From Streptomyces morookaense (lineage in GTDB: Bacteria > Actinomycetota > Actinomycetes > Streptomycetales > Streptomycetaceae), in NCBI RefSeq assembly GCF_013030945.1, contig NZ_JABBXF010000047.1, positions 1 through 64,000 on the forward strand: 64,000 nucleotides of DNA. Direction: 5' to 3'. How positions within the stretch are numbered: the stretch's first letter is position 1; every line of letters begins with the position of its first letter. A program made the position numbers and the translations under genes. This document shows positions 1-8,559 of the stretch, piece after piece. The notes under the pieces were generated by a model. That model was not told where the DNA came from, did no database searches, and saw nothing but the letters and a program-made list of their open reading frames with translations.

Positions 1-84
1 GCAGTGAGTGCAGCCAAGAGGCTTGAGGTGCCGCCCCGGCTTCCTCACGGACGCCGTGGCAACTCGGAGAACTCTACACGAGGT

Positions 85-564
85 TCAGGGGTGCTTGCGC
101 CGCCCCTTCCGCTTGCGGCGGTCATGGCGGGCACAGGCCTCCTCGTACTCCCTGCGGTGCAGTTGCTCCCCCGGTGCCTCGATCAGGCAGCGGACGGCGT
201 AGGCGAGCAGCGTGCCCACGAAACCGATCAGCAGGAGGTTCTGCATCGACCGCTCGGCCCCTTCGTCCGCCGCGGGTTCCCGGCGGCGGACGAAGCCGTC
301 CCAGGTGCGGCGGAAGGCGAGCGCGGTGCAGATCGCGAAGCCGGCCACGACCAGTACGTTGACCACGCTGCCGACCTTCGCGATCGTCAGCCCTTCGTAG
401 CCGAAGCGCAGGACGAACGCGCCCGCCGCCGCTGCGAGCAGGGCTCCGAGGCCCACGCCCGCGCGCCGCAGTGCGTAGCCGCCGTCGTGGTGCAGCCAGG
501 TCGTGCCGAAGAACCGGATCGGCTCGGGACGGGGGCCGTCCGCTGCCGTGTGCTCGCCGCTCAT
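85..564 (-). CDS. Conserved small integral membrane protein, function unknown
   Basis: This encodes 159 residues. I see three hydrophobic segments, at about residues 36-55, 60-82 and 108-128, so it is an inner-membrane protein. The C-terminus is strongly basic (DRRKRKGRRKHP) and probably cytoplasmic. No catalytic motif or named domain is recognisable. The ATG is preceded by an AT-rich AATAAT-like -10 six bases away and by no Shine-Dalgarno (SD), so translation may be leaderless. The SH3-like gene at 604-858 lies directly upstream on the same strand. That it is a real gene is likely from codon bias and membrane topology; its role is unknown. Confidence 0.7.
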   Translation of the reverse strand: MSGEHTAADGPRPEPIRFFGTTWLHHDGGYALRRAGVGLGALLAAAAGAFVLRFGYEGLTIAKVGSVVNVLVVAGFAICTALAFRRTWDGFVRRREPAADEGAERSMQNLLLIGFVGTLLAYAVRCLIEAPGEQLHRREYEEACARHDRRKRKGRRKHP

Positions 565-603
565 GGCTCGATTATTACGGTCCGTCCCGTTCCCGACCCG
601 GTC

Positions 604-858
604 TCAGCCCGAGCAGCGGTCCGCCACGAAGCCGCTGCTGCCCGTCTTCACATACGCGTCGGCGACGTACTGGCCGGGGCCGATGTTGTCCCAGATGTTC
701 GAGGTGCCGCAGGGGCCGGAGACGGTCTCGCCGTAGGTCTGGCAGCGGATCGGGATCCGGGAGTCCTGCGGGAGGACCTTCACGAGTTCGCTGTCGGTGC
801 TCGGACCGCGACGGACGTTGACCTGGTAGCCGGGTGCGATCGGGTAGGTGTCGGACAT
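604..858 (-). CDS. Small SH3b-like domain protein
   Basis: This 84-residue protein is one bacterial SH3-like module. The pattern VNVRRGPSTDSELVKVLP at about residues 12-29 is the usual 'V-RxGPSTxxxVxxxL' start of the fold, and the Cys near residues 39, 50 and 83 could form a disulfide. There is no signal peptide, although such modules often bind cell-wall components, so location is uncertain. I chose the start at 858 because a strong GGGGGAGAG ribosome site precedes it; the upstream extension is arginine- and histidine-rich and not domain-like. SH3 assignment is by pattern only. Confidence 0.7.
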   Translation of the reverse strand: MSDTYPIAPGYQVNVRRGPSTDSELVKVLPQDSRIPIRCQTYGETVSGPCGTSNIWDNIGPGQYVADAYVKTGSSGFVADRCSG

Positions 859-1061
859 CGCGGCTCTCCCCCGTGACGAGTGCCCGGCGCTCCGGTGACG
901 CACAGGATGCTCCCGGGACGCCTGAGGCACGTGAGACGTATGTAGACGTATGTAAATGCAACCGCAGGCTACAACCCGCCGCACGCGCTCCCGGGTCTGA
1001 CGGGTGTCATCGATTAGGCTCGCGCCGCCGTATACGGCCGAACAACACGGGGGTGGGGACC

Positions 1062-3197
1062 ATGCGCCCGGAAGCGGACGATCCCGAGTACGCGGGTCGG
1101 TACCGCCTGGAGAGCCGGCTCGGCTCAGGGGGCATGGGAGTGGTGCACCTGGCCCGTTCCGCTTCGGGGCGACGCCTCGCGGTGAAGGTGGTGCATGCCG
1201 AGTACGCGGTGGACCCCGAGTTCAGGGCGCGGTTCCGGCAGGAGGTCGCGGCGGCGCGGCGGGTGAGCGGTGCGTTCACGGCGTCGGTGGTGGATGCGGA
1301 TCCGGACAGCGAGCGGCCCTGGATGGCCACGGTTTTCATCCCCGGTCCCACGCTGGCTCACCAGGTGAAGCGGAACGGTCCGCTCGAACCCGGCGAACTG
1401 CGGCGCCTGGCGGCCGGTCTGGCGGAGGCGCTGCGGGACATTCACCGTGCGGGGGTGGTCCACCGCGATCTGAAGCCGAGCAATGTGCTGCTCGCGGACG
1501 ACGGGCCGAAGGTCATCGACTTCGGCATTTCCCGTCCGTACGACAGCGAACTGCGCACGGAGACGGGGAAGCTGATCGGTACGCCGCCCTTCATGGCGCC
1601 CGAGCAGTTCCAGCGGCCTCGCGAAGTCGGGCCTGCGGCGGATGTGTTCGCGCTGGCGTCGCTGCTGGTGTTCGCGGCGACGGGGCGGGGGCCTTTCGAG
1701 TCGGACAGTCCGTACATCGTCGCGTACCAGGTCGTGCACGACGATCCCGATCTGACCGGTGTGCCCGACGATCTCGTACCGCTGATCCGCGACTGTCTGG
1801 CCAAGGAGCCGGCGGAGCGGCCGACGCCGGACGTTCTGATGGCCCGGCTGTCCCGTCCGGTGCCGGCCGGGGAAGCAGCAACTACGCCTGCTCCTGCGCC
1901 TGTGCGTGTTCCGATGACGGCGCAGCCCGTGCCCGAGCCGTCCTCGACGTCCCGCCGGGGGCTTCGCAAACAGTGGATCGCAGCCGCTGTCGTGGCCATC
2001 GTCGCGCTCACTGCCAGCGGCACGTGGCTGCTGAGCGAAGAGATAGACAAATTTGACGAGTCCGACCGTTCACAGCAGTCGCAGCCGCATGCGGCCGGCT
2101 CGTCGTGGCAGCCCTGGGAGACGGTCGTCCCGGACGGCGGCGCTGCGCAGGCCGGTGAGGTGCGTGCGGGGTTCTGCACGTATGGGGACGGTGCGCTGTA
2201 CTGCGCGGCGCGCGGTGTGCATGCCGCGCGGGTGGAGGTCACGGGCGGCAAGGTGGCATGGCGGCGGGCGGCCGTCACTTCGTTGCCGGGCCGGGGTGCG
2301 CCGAGTGCGCCGCATGTGTCCGGCGGGCTGGTGCATGCGCTGTCGCCGGACAAGCGCGAGCTGTCCGCGCTGGATCCGCGGACCGGTGAGCCGCGGTGGA
2401 CGCGTGACGTGTCGGCGTACGGGGGCCGGATCTTCTACGCGGGCGACACGGTGCTGCTGGTCGGGGCGGGCGGTACGGTCACGGCTGTCGACGGTGCGAC
2501 GAACAAGGAGCGGTGGAGCCACGGGCTGCCGGACGGCATCAAGCCGGTCTTCTCCTTCTACGGGAACGGGCCCGCGTATGCGGTGGCTCCGGCACCGGAC
2601 GGGCGGCGCACGCGGGTCGTGGCCGTCGACCCGGTGACCGGCCGGACGCTGTGGGACTGGTCGGGCATGGGCAATCTGTCGACCGTGGGCACGGGTCCGG
2701 AGGACGCGGTGTTCTTCACCGAGTACGACGCCGAGCAGCGCGCCACGTCCGTCGTGCGCTACGAGCCGGGCGGTGCGCGGGAGGTGCGGGTGCCGCTGCC
2801 GACGCGGCTGCAGGTGACGAGTTCCGTGTCACAGGGCGATCAGGTGTATCTGCTGTCGGCTGACGGCGGGTTGACGGCCGTGGGGACGGAGCAGGGCGGC
2901 GGGAGCAGGCAGTGGGGCCGGCTGTGGCGGCTGGAGACGTCCGTCTCCAATGCGTCGCAGTTGGTGGCTGCGGACAACAACCGGCTGTATTTCTCGGCCG
3001 CGGACGGGCGGCTGCTGGCCGTGGACAGCGGTGAGGGCTCGCTGCTGGGTCAGACGGGGCCGCGCCCGGGGCGGGCGGCCGGAGGTCTGGTGGACATGGT
3101 GCCGTCGCCGGTGGTGGCGGAGGGGAAGGTGTTCGGGACGGCGCCGGACGGGACCGTGTTCGCGGTGGACGGGCTCGATCCGGCGGGCTGGCGGTGA
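1062..3197 (+). CDS. Membrane-bound Ser/Thr protein kinase with PQQ-type beta-propeller sensor domain
   Basis: The 711-residue product has an N-terminal Hanks-type kinase: glycine loop GSGGMGVV at 21-28, lysine 42 in AVKVV, catalytic HRDLKPSN at 134-141, DFG at 153-155 and APE at 179-181. A proline-rich linker leads to one membrane segment at about 304-324. The extracellular half, from about residue 350, has repeated blocks such as 'LDPRTGEPRW', 'VDGATNKERW', 'VDPVTGRTLW' and 'VDSGEGSLL', which are typical of PQQ-like propeller blades. It should phosphorylate cytoplasmic Ser/Thr targets in response to an external or wall-derived signal. Substrates and ligand are unknown. The gene is monocistronic and converges on ilvD. 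Confidence 0.92.
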   Translation: MRPEADDPEYAGRYRLESRLGSGGMGVVHLARSASGRRLAVKVVHAEYAVDPEFRARFRQEVAAARRVSGAFTASVVDADPDSERPWMATVFIPGPTLAHQVKRNGPLEPGELRRLAAGLAEALRDIHRAGVVHRDLKPSNVLLADDGPKVIDFGISRPYDSELRTETGKLIGTPPFMAPEQFQRPREVGPAADVFALASLLVFAATGRGPFESDSPYIVAYQVVHDDPDLTGVPDDLVPLIRDCLAKEPAERPTPDVLMARLSRPVPAGEAATTPAPAPVRVPMTAQPVPEPSSTSRRGLRKQWIAAAVVAIVALTASGTWLLSEEIDKFDESDRSQQSQPHAAGSSWQPWETVVPDGGAAQAGEVRAGFCTYGDGALYCAARGVHAARVEVTGGKVAWRRAAVTSLPGRGAPSAPHVSGGLVHALSPDKRELSALDPRTGEPRWTRDVSAYGGRIFYAGDTVLLVGAGGTVTAVDGATNKERWSHGLPDGIKPVFSFYGNGPAYAVAPAPDGRRTRVVAVDPVTGRTLWDWSGMGNLSTVGTGPEDAVFFTEYDAEQRATSVVRYEPGGAREVRVPLPTRLQVTSSVSQGDQVYLLSADGGLTAVGTEQGGGSRQWGRLWRLETSVSNASQLVAADNNRLYFSAADGRLLAVDSGEGSLLGQTGPRPGRAAGGLVDMVPSPVVAEGKVFGTAPDGTVFAVDGLDPAGWR

Positions 3198-3213
3198 CTG
3201 AGCCCGTCACCGC
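3191..3213. terminator. Inverted repeat between convergent kinase and ilvD genes
   Basis: GCGGTGAC and GTCACCGC form a perfect 8-bp stem with a 7-base loop that includes the kinase stop codon. A second short hairpin (CCGGC/GCCGG) follows at about 3212-3227. There is no T tract, as is usual in Streptomyces. It probably serves both convergent genes. Confidence 0.55.
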
Positions 3214-3230
3214 CGGCCCGTTCGCCGGTT

Positions 3231-5075
3231 TCAGCCGCCGAGCAGTGTGATGTCCCGGACCGCGCCCTTGTCTGCGCTGGTGGCCATCGCCGCGTAGGCG
3301 CGCAGGGCCTGCGAGACCTTGCGGTCGCGGGCCTTCGGCGCGTACCGGCCGCCGAGTGCTTCCCGGCGGGCCGCCAGTTCCTCGTCGCTCACGAGGAGTT
3401 CGATCGAGCGGGCGGGGATGTCGATGCGGATCCGGTCGCCGTCCTCGACGAGGGCGATCGTGCCGCCGGAGGCCGCCTCGGGCGAGGCGTGGCCGATCGA
3501 GAGGCCCGATGTGCCGCCGGAGAAGCGGCCGTCGGTGATCAGGGCGCACTTGGCGCCCAGGCCGCGGCCCTTGAGGAAGGAGGTGGGGTAGAGCATCTCC
3601 TGCATGCCGGGGCCGCCCTTGGGGCCCTCGTAGCGGACGACGACCACGTCGCCTTCCTTGACGCGCTTGGTGAGGATGGCGTCGACCGCCTCCTCCTGGG
3701 ACTCGACGACGACGGCCGGGCCCTCGAACGTCCAGATCGACTCGTCGACACCGGCCGTCTTCACCACGCAGCCGTCGGCGGCGAGGTTGCCGTACAGGAC
3801 GGCCAGGCCGCCGTCGGCGGAGTAGGCATGGGCGGTGTCGCGGATGCAGCCGCCGGCGGCGTCGAGGTCGAGGGACTGCCAGCGCTCGGACTGGGAGAAG
3901 GCCTCGGAAGAGCGGACGCAGCCGGGTGCGGCGTGGAAGAGCTCGACGGCCTCCGCGCTCGGGGAACCGCCGCGCACGTCCCAGCGCTTGAGCCACTCGG
4001 CGAGCGAATCGGCGTGGACGCTGTGGACCTCCTCGTGGAGGTGTCCGGCGCGCTGGAGTTCGCCGAGAATCGCGGGGATGCCGCCGGCCCGGTGGACGTC
4101 CTCCATGTGGTACGAGCCGTTGGGCGCGACCTTGCAGACGCAGGGGACGCGGCGCGAGACGGCGTCGATGTGCTGCATGCCGAAGTCGAGCCCGGCCTCC
4201 TGGGCGGCGGCCAGCAGGTGCAGGACGGTGTTGGTGGAGCCGCCCATGGCCACGTCGAGGGCCATGGCGTTCTCGAAGGCGGCCCGGGAGGCGACGGAGC
4301 GCGGGAGGACGGTGGCATCGTCCTGCTCGTACCAGCGCTTGGTGATCTCGACGACGGTGCGGCCGGCGGCCTCGTAGAGGTCCTTGCGGGCGGTGTGGGT
4401 GGCGAGCGTCGAGCCGTTGCCCGGCAGGGCCAGGCCGAGGGCCTCGACGAGACAGTTCATGGAGTTGGCGGTGAACATGCCGGAACAGGAGCCGCAGGTC
4501 GGGCAGGCGGCCTCCTCGATACGGGCCAGGTCCTCGTCGGAGACGCTCTCGGAGACGGCCTCGGACATGGCGCTGATCAGGTCGAGGTTGGTGCGGACGG
4601 TGCCGTCGACCAGGGTCGTCTTGCCGGCCTCCATGGGTCCGCCGGAGACGAAGACGGTGGGGATGTTCAGCCGCAGGGCGGCCATCAGCATGCCGGGCGT
4701 GATCTTGTCGCAGTTGGAGATGCAGATCAGCGCGTCGGCGCAGTGGGCCTCGGCCATGTACTCGACGGAGTCGGCGATGAGGTCGCGGGAGGGCAGCGAG
4801 TAGAGCATGCCGCCGTGGCCCATGGCGATGCCGTCGTCGACGGCGATGGTGTTGAACTCGCGGGGCACGCCGCCCGCCGCCTTGATCGCGTCGGAGACGA
4901 TCCGGCCGACGGGCTGGAGGTGGGTGTGGCCGGGGACGAACTCGGTGAAGCTGTTCGCCACCGCGACGATCGGCTTGCCGAAGTCCTCGCGCGCTACGCC
5001 CGCTGCCCGCAGAAGGGCTCGGGCGCCCGCCATGTTGCGGCCGTGGGTGACGGTTCGGGACCTCAGCTCGGGCAT
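3231..5075 (-). CDS. ilvD: Dihydroxy-acid dehydratase
   Basis: IlvD dehydrates 2,3-dihydroxy-isovalerate and dihydroxy-methylvalerate to the 2-keto acids in valine, isoleucine and also pantothenate synthesis. The 614 residues match the long actinobacterial form. Visible signatures are ISNCDKITPGML and CPTCGSCSGMFTANSMNCL, which carry the iron-sulfur cluster and metal ligands, and the C-terminal ITDGRFSGGTSGLSIGH. The ATG has GGAG eight bases upstream. A TetR-type regulator is encoded 113 bp upstream on the same strand, and a dyad overlaps the proposed promoter, which suggests local control. Confidence 0.97.
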   Translation of the reverse strand: MPELRSRTVTHGRNMAGARALLRAAGVAREDFGKPIVAVANSFTEFVPGHTHLQPVGRIVSDAIKAAGGVPREFNTIAVDDGIAMGHGGMLYSLPSRDLIADSVEYMAEAHCADALICISNCDKITPGMLMAALRLNIPTVFVSGGPMEAGKTTLVDGTVRTNLDLISAMSEAVSESVSDEDLARIEEAACPTCGSCSGMFTANSMNCLVEALGLALPGNGSTLATHTARKDLYEAAGRTVVEITKRWYEQDDATVLPRSVASRAAFENAMALDVAMGGSTNTVLHLLAAAQEAGLDFGMQHIDAVSRRVPCVCKVAPNGSYHMEDVHRAGGIPAILGELQRAGHLHEEVHSVHADSLAEWLKRWDVRGGSPSAEAVELFHAAPGCVRSSEAFSQSERWQSLDLDAAGGCIRDTAHAYSADGGLAVLYGNLAADGCVVKTAGVDESIWTFEGPAVVVESQEEAVDAILTKRVKEGDVVVVRYEGPKGGPGMQEMLYPTSFLKGRGLGAKCALITDGRFSGGTSGLSIGHASPEAASGGTIALVEDGDRIRIDIPARSIELLVSDEELAARREALGGRYAPKARDRKVSQALRAYAAMATSADKGAVRDITLLGG

Positions 5076-5114
5076 AGTGCCTGCTCCACTCGTCGTCGCA
5101 GTCCTGCTCTCCCG

Positions 5115-5151
5115 AGCCTACGCCCGCGATCCGGGATCCGGACAGGATCGC
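5115..5151 (-). promoter_or_regulatory. Proposed ilvD promoter with overlapping dyad operator
   Basis: A TAGGCT -10 box lies at 5115-5120 on the minus strand. Around the expected -35 there is a perfect dyad, GCGATCC-N12-GGATCGC, at 5126-5151. The site sits between the TetR-type gene and ilvD, so it is a candidate target for that regulator. It could instead be a leader or terminator hairpin of the upstream gene. Confidence 0.45.
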
Positions 5152-5188
5152 CGGAATGTGAGACGGACGGGTGGACCGGCGGGCGCGC

Positions 5189-5815
5189 TCACTCTCCCGT
5201 GAGGTGCCGCTGCACGGCCGGCGCGAGCATGGCGACGACCTGTTCGACGTCCGCCGAGGCCAGCGGTTCGATCCTGATGACGTAGCGCAGCAGCGCCGCC
5301 CCGACCAGCTGGGACGCGGCCAGTTCCGCCCGCAGCCGGGCGTCCGGGATGTCCAGGCCGTCCGCGATCCGGGCCATCAGCCGGGTGCTGAGCAGATCGC
5401 GGAAGATGGCGGCGGCGGTCTCGTTGGCGATGGCCGAGCGGACGACGGCGAGCAGCGGTGCGCGGCTGACGGGGTTGTCCCACACGCCGAGGAAGAAGCG
5501 CGTCAGCCGCTCCCCGACCTCGTCCCGGCCGCCCGCCAGGACGATGTCCGGGGCTTCGAGCACGGGCGCGGCGACCACTTCCACGGCGGCCGCGAAGACC
5601 TGTTCCTTGGGGCCGAAGTAGTGGTGGACGAGGGCGGGGTCGACGCCCGCGCCGCGGGCGATGCCGCGGATGGACGCCTTGTCGTAGCCGTGTTCGGCGA
5701 ACTCGGCGCGGGCCGCGGCCACGATGCGCTCGCGGGCGCCGGGACCGCCGTCCGCGGCCGCGCGGGCGGGACGGCCGCGTCTGCGCGGGGCCGGGGTGCC
5801 GGGGGTCTCGGTCAC
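5189..5815 (-). CDS. TetR-family transcriptional regulator
   Basis: This 208-residue protein has the TetR N-terminal helix-turn-helix at about 27-75 (RERIVAAARAEFAEHGYDKASIRGIA...VHHYFGPKEQVF) after a basic, disordered start (RRRGRPARAA). The C-terminal ligand domain is TetR_C type, with a VGAALLRYVIRIEPLASA segment. The GTG at 5815 overlaps the stop codon of the upstream sugar-isomerase gene (GTGA), so the two are translationally coupled. The longer frame reading upstream is only a shadow of that gene. Target and ligand are unknown; neighbouring ilvD and autoregulation are the obvious candidates. Confidence 0.9.
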   Translation of the reverse strand: MTETPGTPAPRRRGRPARAAADGGPGARERIVAAARAEFAEHGYDKASIRGIARGAGVDPALVHHYFGPKEQVFAAAVEVVAAPVLEAPDIVLAGGRDEVGERLTRFFLGVWDNPVSRAPLLAVVRSAIANETAAAIFRDLLSTRLMARIADGLDIPDARLRAELAASQLVGAALLRYVIRIEPLASADVEQVVAMLAPAVQRHLTGE

Positions 5816-6636
5816 GGCCGGGGCACGCCCGTCGGGGAGGCGAGGTGGAGGCGGGTGTAGGCGAGGGCCTCGGCGAGGTCGGCCTCGCGCTCGGCCGCGG
5901 ACATGGCGCGGCGGGTGTTGACCTCGATGACGATGTGGCCGTCGAAGCCGCTGACGGCCAGCCGCTCCAGGAGTTCGGCGCAGGGCTGCTTGCCGCGGCC
6001 GGGGACGAGGTGCTCGTCCTTGGCGGAGCCGTTGCCGTCGGCGAGGTGGATGTGGGCCAGGCGGTCGCCCATGCGGTCGATCATCTGGAGGGCGTCGGTC
6101 CGGGCGGTCGAGGTGTGGGAGAGGTCGACGGTGAAGTGCCGGTAGTCGTCCTTGGTGACGTCCCAGTCGGGCGCGTAGGCGAGCATCTCGCGGTCGCGGT
6201 AGCGCCAGGGGTACATGTTCTCCACGGCGAACCGGACGTCGGTCTCGTCCGCCATGCGCCAGATGCCGCGCACGAAGTCGCGTGCGTAGGACCGCTGCCA
6301 GCGGAACGGCGGGTGGACGACGACCGTGCTGGCGCCCAGCTTCTCGGCGGCCGTGCGGGCGCGCTGCAGCTTGACCCACGGGTCGGTCGACCACACGCGC
6401 TGGGTGATCAGCAGGCAGGGGGCGTGCACGGCCAGGATGGGCACCTGGTGGTAGTCCGACAGCCGGCGCAGGGCGTCGATGTCCTGGCTGACGGGGTCGG
6501 TCCACACCATGACCTCGACGCCGTCGTAGCCGAGGCGGGCGGCGATCTCGAAGGCCGTCGCCGTCGACTCCGGGTAGACCGAAGCCGTGGACAGCGCGAC
6601 CTTCGCATCCGGAATGCGCACCACTGGCTCTGTCAC
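5812..6636 (-). CDS. Sugar phosphate isomerase/epimerase-like TIM-barrel protein
   Basis: The 274-residue product belongs to the xylose-isomerase-like TIM-barrel (AP endonuclease family 2) superfamily. Strand-end residues that would bind a divalent metal are visible, for example GYDGVEVMVW, VVVHPPFRW, FAVENMYPW, HFTVDLSHT, AHIHLADG and GHIVIEVNT. The substrate cannot be read from sequence. I chose the GTG at 6636 because a TACGCT -10-like box lies seven bases before it, consistent with leaderless transcription; residues upstream are not family-like. It is coupled by a 4-bp overlap to the TetR gene. Confidence 0.85.
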   Translation of the reverse strand: MTEPVVRIPDAKVALSTASVYPESTATAFEIAARLGYDGVEVMVWTDPVSQDIDALRRLSDYHQVPILAVHAPCLLITQRVWSTDPWVKLQRARTAAEKLGASTVVVHPPFRWQRSYARDFVRGIWRMADETDVRFAVENMYPWRYRDREMLAYAPDWDVTKDDYRHFTVDLSHTSTARTDALQMIDRMGDRLAHIHLADGNGSAKDEHLVPGRGKQPCAELLERLAVSGFDGHIVIEVNTRRAMSAAEREADLAEALAYTRLHLASPTGVPRP

Positions 6637-6643
6637 GAGGGAC

Positions 6644-6649
6644 AGCGTA
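6644..6649 (-). promoter_or_regulatory. Candidate leaderless -10 box (TACGCT)
   Basis: TACGCT ends seven bases before the GTG of the isomerase-like gene, the spacing expected if transcription starts at the start codon. No convincing -35 is seen. Confidence 0.4.
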
Positions 6650-6724
6650 TGCCCGCCCCTCCCGCCGGGGGCAGGTGGTCCGGACGTGCGGCACGTCACC
6701 CGGCGGGCAGGGGACGGGACGGGG

Positions 6725-7657
6725 TCATCCGGTGGGCAGGTGGTCCAGACGGCGCAGGATGACGCCCTCGCGCAGGGCCCAGGGGCAGATGTCCAGTTCG
6801 TCCACGCCGTAGAGGTCCATGGCGGCTTCCGCGACGAGGGCCCCGGCGAGCAGCTGGGACGCCCGGCCCTCGGAGACGCCGGGCAGGGCGGCGCGTTGGG
6901 CGGCGGTCATCTCGGCGAGCCGGGGCACCCAGTCCTCCAGGGCTTTCCGGCTGAGGGTGCGCTGGGTGTAGAGGCCCTCGGCGGAGCGGGCGGCGCCGGC
7001 GATGCGGGCGAGCTGTTTGAAGGTCTTGGACGTGGCGACGGTGCGGTCCGGTTCGCCGTGCCGGGCGAAGTCGCCGACGGTGCGGGCGATCTCGGTACGG
7101 ACGTGCCGGCGCAGCGCCCGGACGTCCGCGGGGTCGGAGGGGTCGCCGGGGAGCCAGGCGGCGGTGAGCCGGCCTGCGCCGAGCGGGACGGACGAGGCGA
7201 CGACCGGGTCCTCGTCCATGCCGTAGGCGACTTCCAGGGAGCCGCCGCCGATGTCAAGGACAAGGAGCTTTCCGGACGACCAGCCGAACCAGCGGCGGGC
7301 GGCCAGGAAGGTGAGCCGGGCCTCCTCGTCGCCGGTGAGGACGGGGAGGGTGACGCCGGTCTCCTGCCGGACGCGGGCCAGCACGTCGTCGGCGTTGGGG
7401 GCCTCGCGGACGGCGGAGGTGGCGAAGGGGAGGACCTCCTCGACGCCCTTGTCCTCGGCCGCCTCCAGCGCGTCCTTGATCACGGCGACGAGCCGTTCGA
7501 CCCCGGCATCGCTTATGGCGCCCTCGTCGTCGATCAGCTCCGCCAGGCGCAGTTCGGCCTTGTGGGAGTGGGCGGGCAGGGGGCGCGCACCCGGGTGCGC
7601 GTCCACCACCAGCAGGTGGACGGTATTGGAACCCACGTCGAGGACACCGAGTCTCAT
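6725..7657 (-). CDS. Ppx/GppA-family phosphatase (exopolyphosphatase-type)
   Basis: The 310-residue protein has the ASKHA (sugar kinase/Hsp70/actin) fold of Ppx/GppA: phosphate-1 loop LDVGSNTVHLLV at about 6-17, SAVREAPNADDV, and phosphate-2 loop LVLDIGGGSLEV near residue 130. Members hydrolyse the terminal phosphate of polyphosphate or convert pppGpp to ppGpp. At 310 residues it is the short actinobacterial form lacking the C-terminal HD-like domain of E. coli Ppx. Whether it prefers polyphosphate or pppGpp cannot be decided here. It lies 89 bp upstream of the isomerase-like gene on the same strand. Confidence 0.9.
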   Translation of the reverse strand: MRLGVLDVGSNTVHLLVVDAHPGARPLPAHSHKAELRLAELIDDEGAISDAGVERLVAVIKDALEAAEDKGVEEVLPFATSAVREAPNADDVLARVRQETGVTLPVLTGDEEARLTFLAARRWFGWSSGKLLVLDIGGGSLEVAYGMDEDPVVASSVPLGAGRLTAAWLPGDPSDPADVRALRRHVRTEIARTVGDFARHGEPDRTVATSKTFKQLARIAGAARSAEGLYTQRTLSRKALEDWVPRLAEMTAAQRAALPGVSEGRASQLLAGALVAEAAMDLYGVDELDICPWALREGVILRRLDHLPTG

Positions 7658-7690
7658 GGCCTGAACGCTACTGCGGGGCCGCGGGCCGCA

Positions 7691-7696
7691 TAGGCT
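7691..7696 (+). promoter_or_regulatory. Candidate leaderless -10 box (TAGGCT)
   Basis: TAGGCT lies six bases before the GTG at 7703, so the transcript probably begins at the start codon. It sits between two divergent genes. Confidence 0.5.
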
Positions 7697-7702
7697 TGAG
7701 GG

Positions 7703-8551
7703 GTGGCAAAGACGAAGAAGGCCGACCCGGACAAAGCGCGGGCCAAGGCCGCCAAGAAGCAGGCGAAGCTCGCCGAGAAGGCCGCCGGCGAGGCGCTGAG
7801 GGCCTCGGACGAGGTCGGGCTCGACTTTGCCCGGGCCTGGGTGGAATTCCCCGATCCGGCCGATGAGGAACAGCTCTTCCGCTGCGACCTGACGTGGCTC
7901 ACGTCGCGCTGGACGTGCATCTTCGGCAGCGGCTGCCACGGCATCAAGGCCGGGCGCGCCGACGACGGCTGCTGCACGCTGGGCGCGCACTTCTCGGACG
8001 AGGACGACGAGGCGCGCGTCGCCGGGCACGTGGCCCGGCTGACGCCGGACATCTGGCAGTTCCACGAGGTGGGCACCGACTCCGGCTGGACGCAGACGGA
8101 CGACGACGGCGAGCGGCAGACGCGGCGCTGGAAGGGCTCGTGCATCTTCCAGAACCGTCCCGGCTTCGCCGGCGGCGCGGGCTGCTCCCTGCACATCCTG
8201 GCTCTGAAGGAGGGCCGCGAGCCGCTGGAGACCAAGCCGGACGTGTGCTGGCAGCTGCCGGTGCGTCGGACGTTCGACTGGATCGACCGGCCGGACGACA
8301 CGCAGGTGCTCCGCATCTCCATCGGCGAGTACGACCGACGCGGCTGGGGCCCCGGCGGCCACGATCTGCACTGGTGGTGCACGTCGGCGAAGTCCGCGCA
8401 CGGTGCGGGGGAGCCGGTGTATGTGACGTACCGGGCGGAGCTTGTGGAGTTGATGGGCAAGGAGGGGTACGGGCGGCTGGTGGAGCTGTGCGAGGAGCGG
8501 ATGGCATCGGCGCTGCCGATGGCTCCGCATCCGGCGGATCCGGTGTCCTAG
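7703..8551 (+). CDS. Conserved cysteine-rich protein, function unknown
   Basis: The product has 282 residues. It opens with a highly charged Lys/Ala helix (residues 2-36, KTKKADPDKARAKAAKKQAK...), then a region with cysteines in FRCDLTW, RWTCIFGSGCHG and DGCCTLGAHF, followed by WKGSCIFQNRPGFAGGAGCSLH and a Trp/His-rich GGHDLHWWC. The spacing suggests a bound metal or iron-sulfur centre, somewhat like the DUF3109/YkgJ zinc/iron-chelating proteins, but I do not claim membership. The start is GTG with no SD and a TAGGCT box six bases away. It is transcribed divergently from the Ppx/GppA gene. Confidence 0.8.
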   Translation: MAKTKKADPDKARAKAAKKQAKLAEKAAGEALRASDEVGLDFARAWVEFPDPADEEQLFRCDLTWLTSRWTCIFGSGCHGIKAGRADDGCCTLGAHFSDEDDEARVAGHVARLTPDIWQFHEVGTDSGWTQTDDDGERQTRRWKGSCIFQNRPGFAGGAGCSLHILALKEGREPLETKPDVCWQLPVRRTFDWIDRPDDTQVLRISIGEYDRRGWGPGGHDLHWWCTSAKSAHGAGEPVYVTYRAELVELMGKEGYGRLVELCEERMASALPMAPHPADPVS

Positions 8552-8559
8552 AGCGCCCC

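Noticed and set aside
834..1061. N-terminal extension of the Ser/Thr kinase frame
   Set aside because: It overlaps the divergent SH3-like gene's promoter and is low-complexity; the kinase domain begins properly at 1062.
3489..5285. 598-codon plus-strand frame opposite ilvD
   Set aside because: A GC-rich antisense shadow full of Gly/Asp/Val; ilvD is complete and unmistakable on the other strand.
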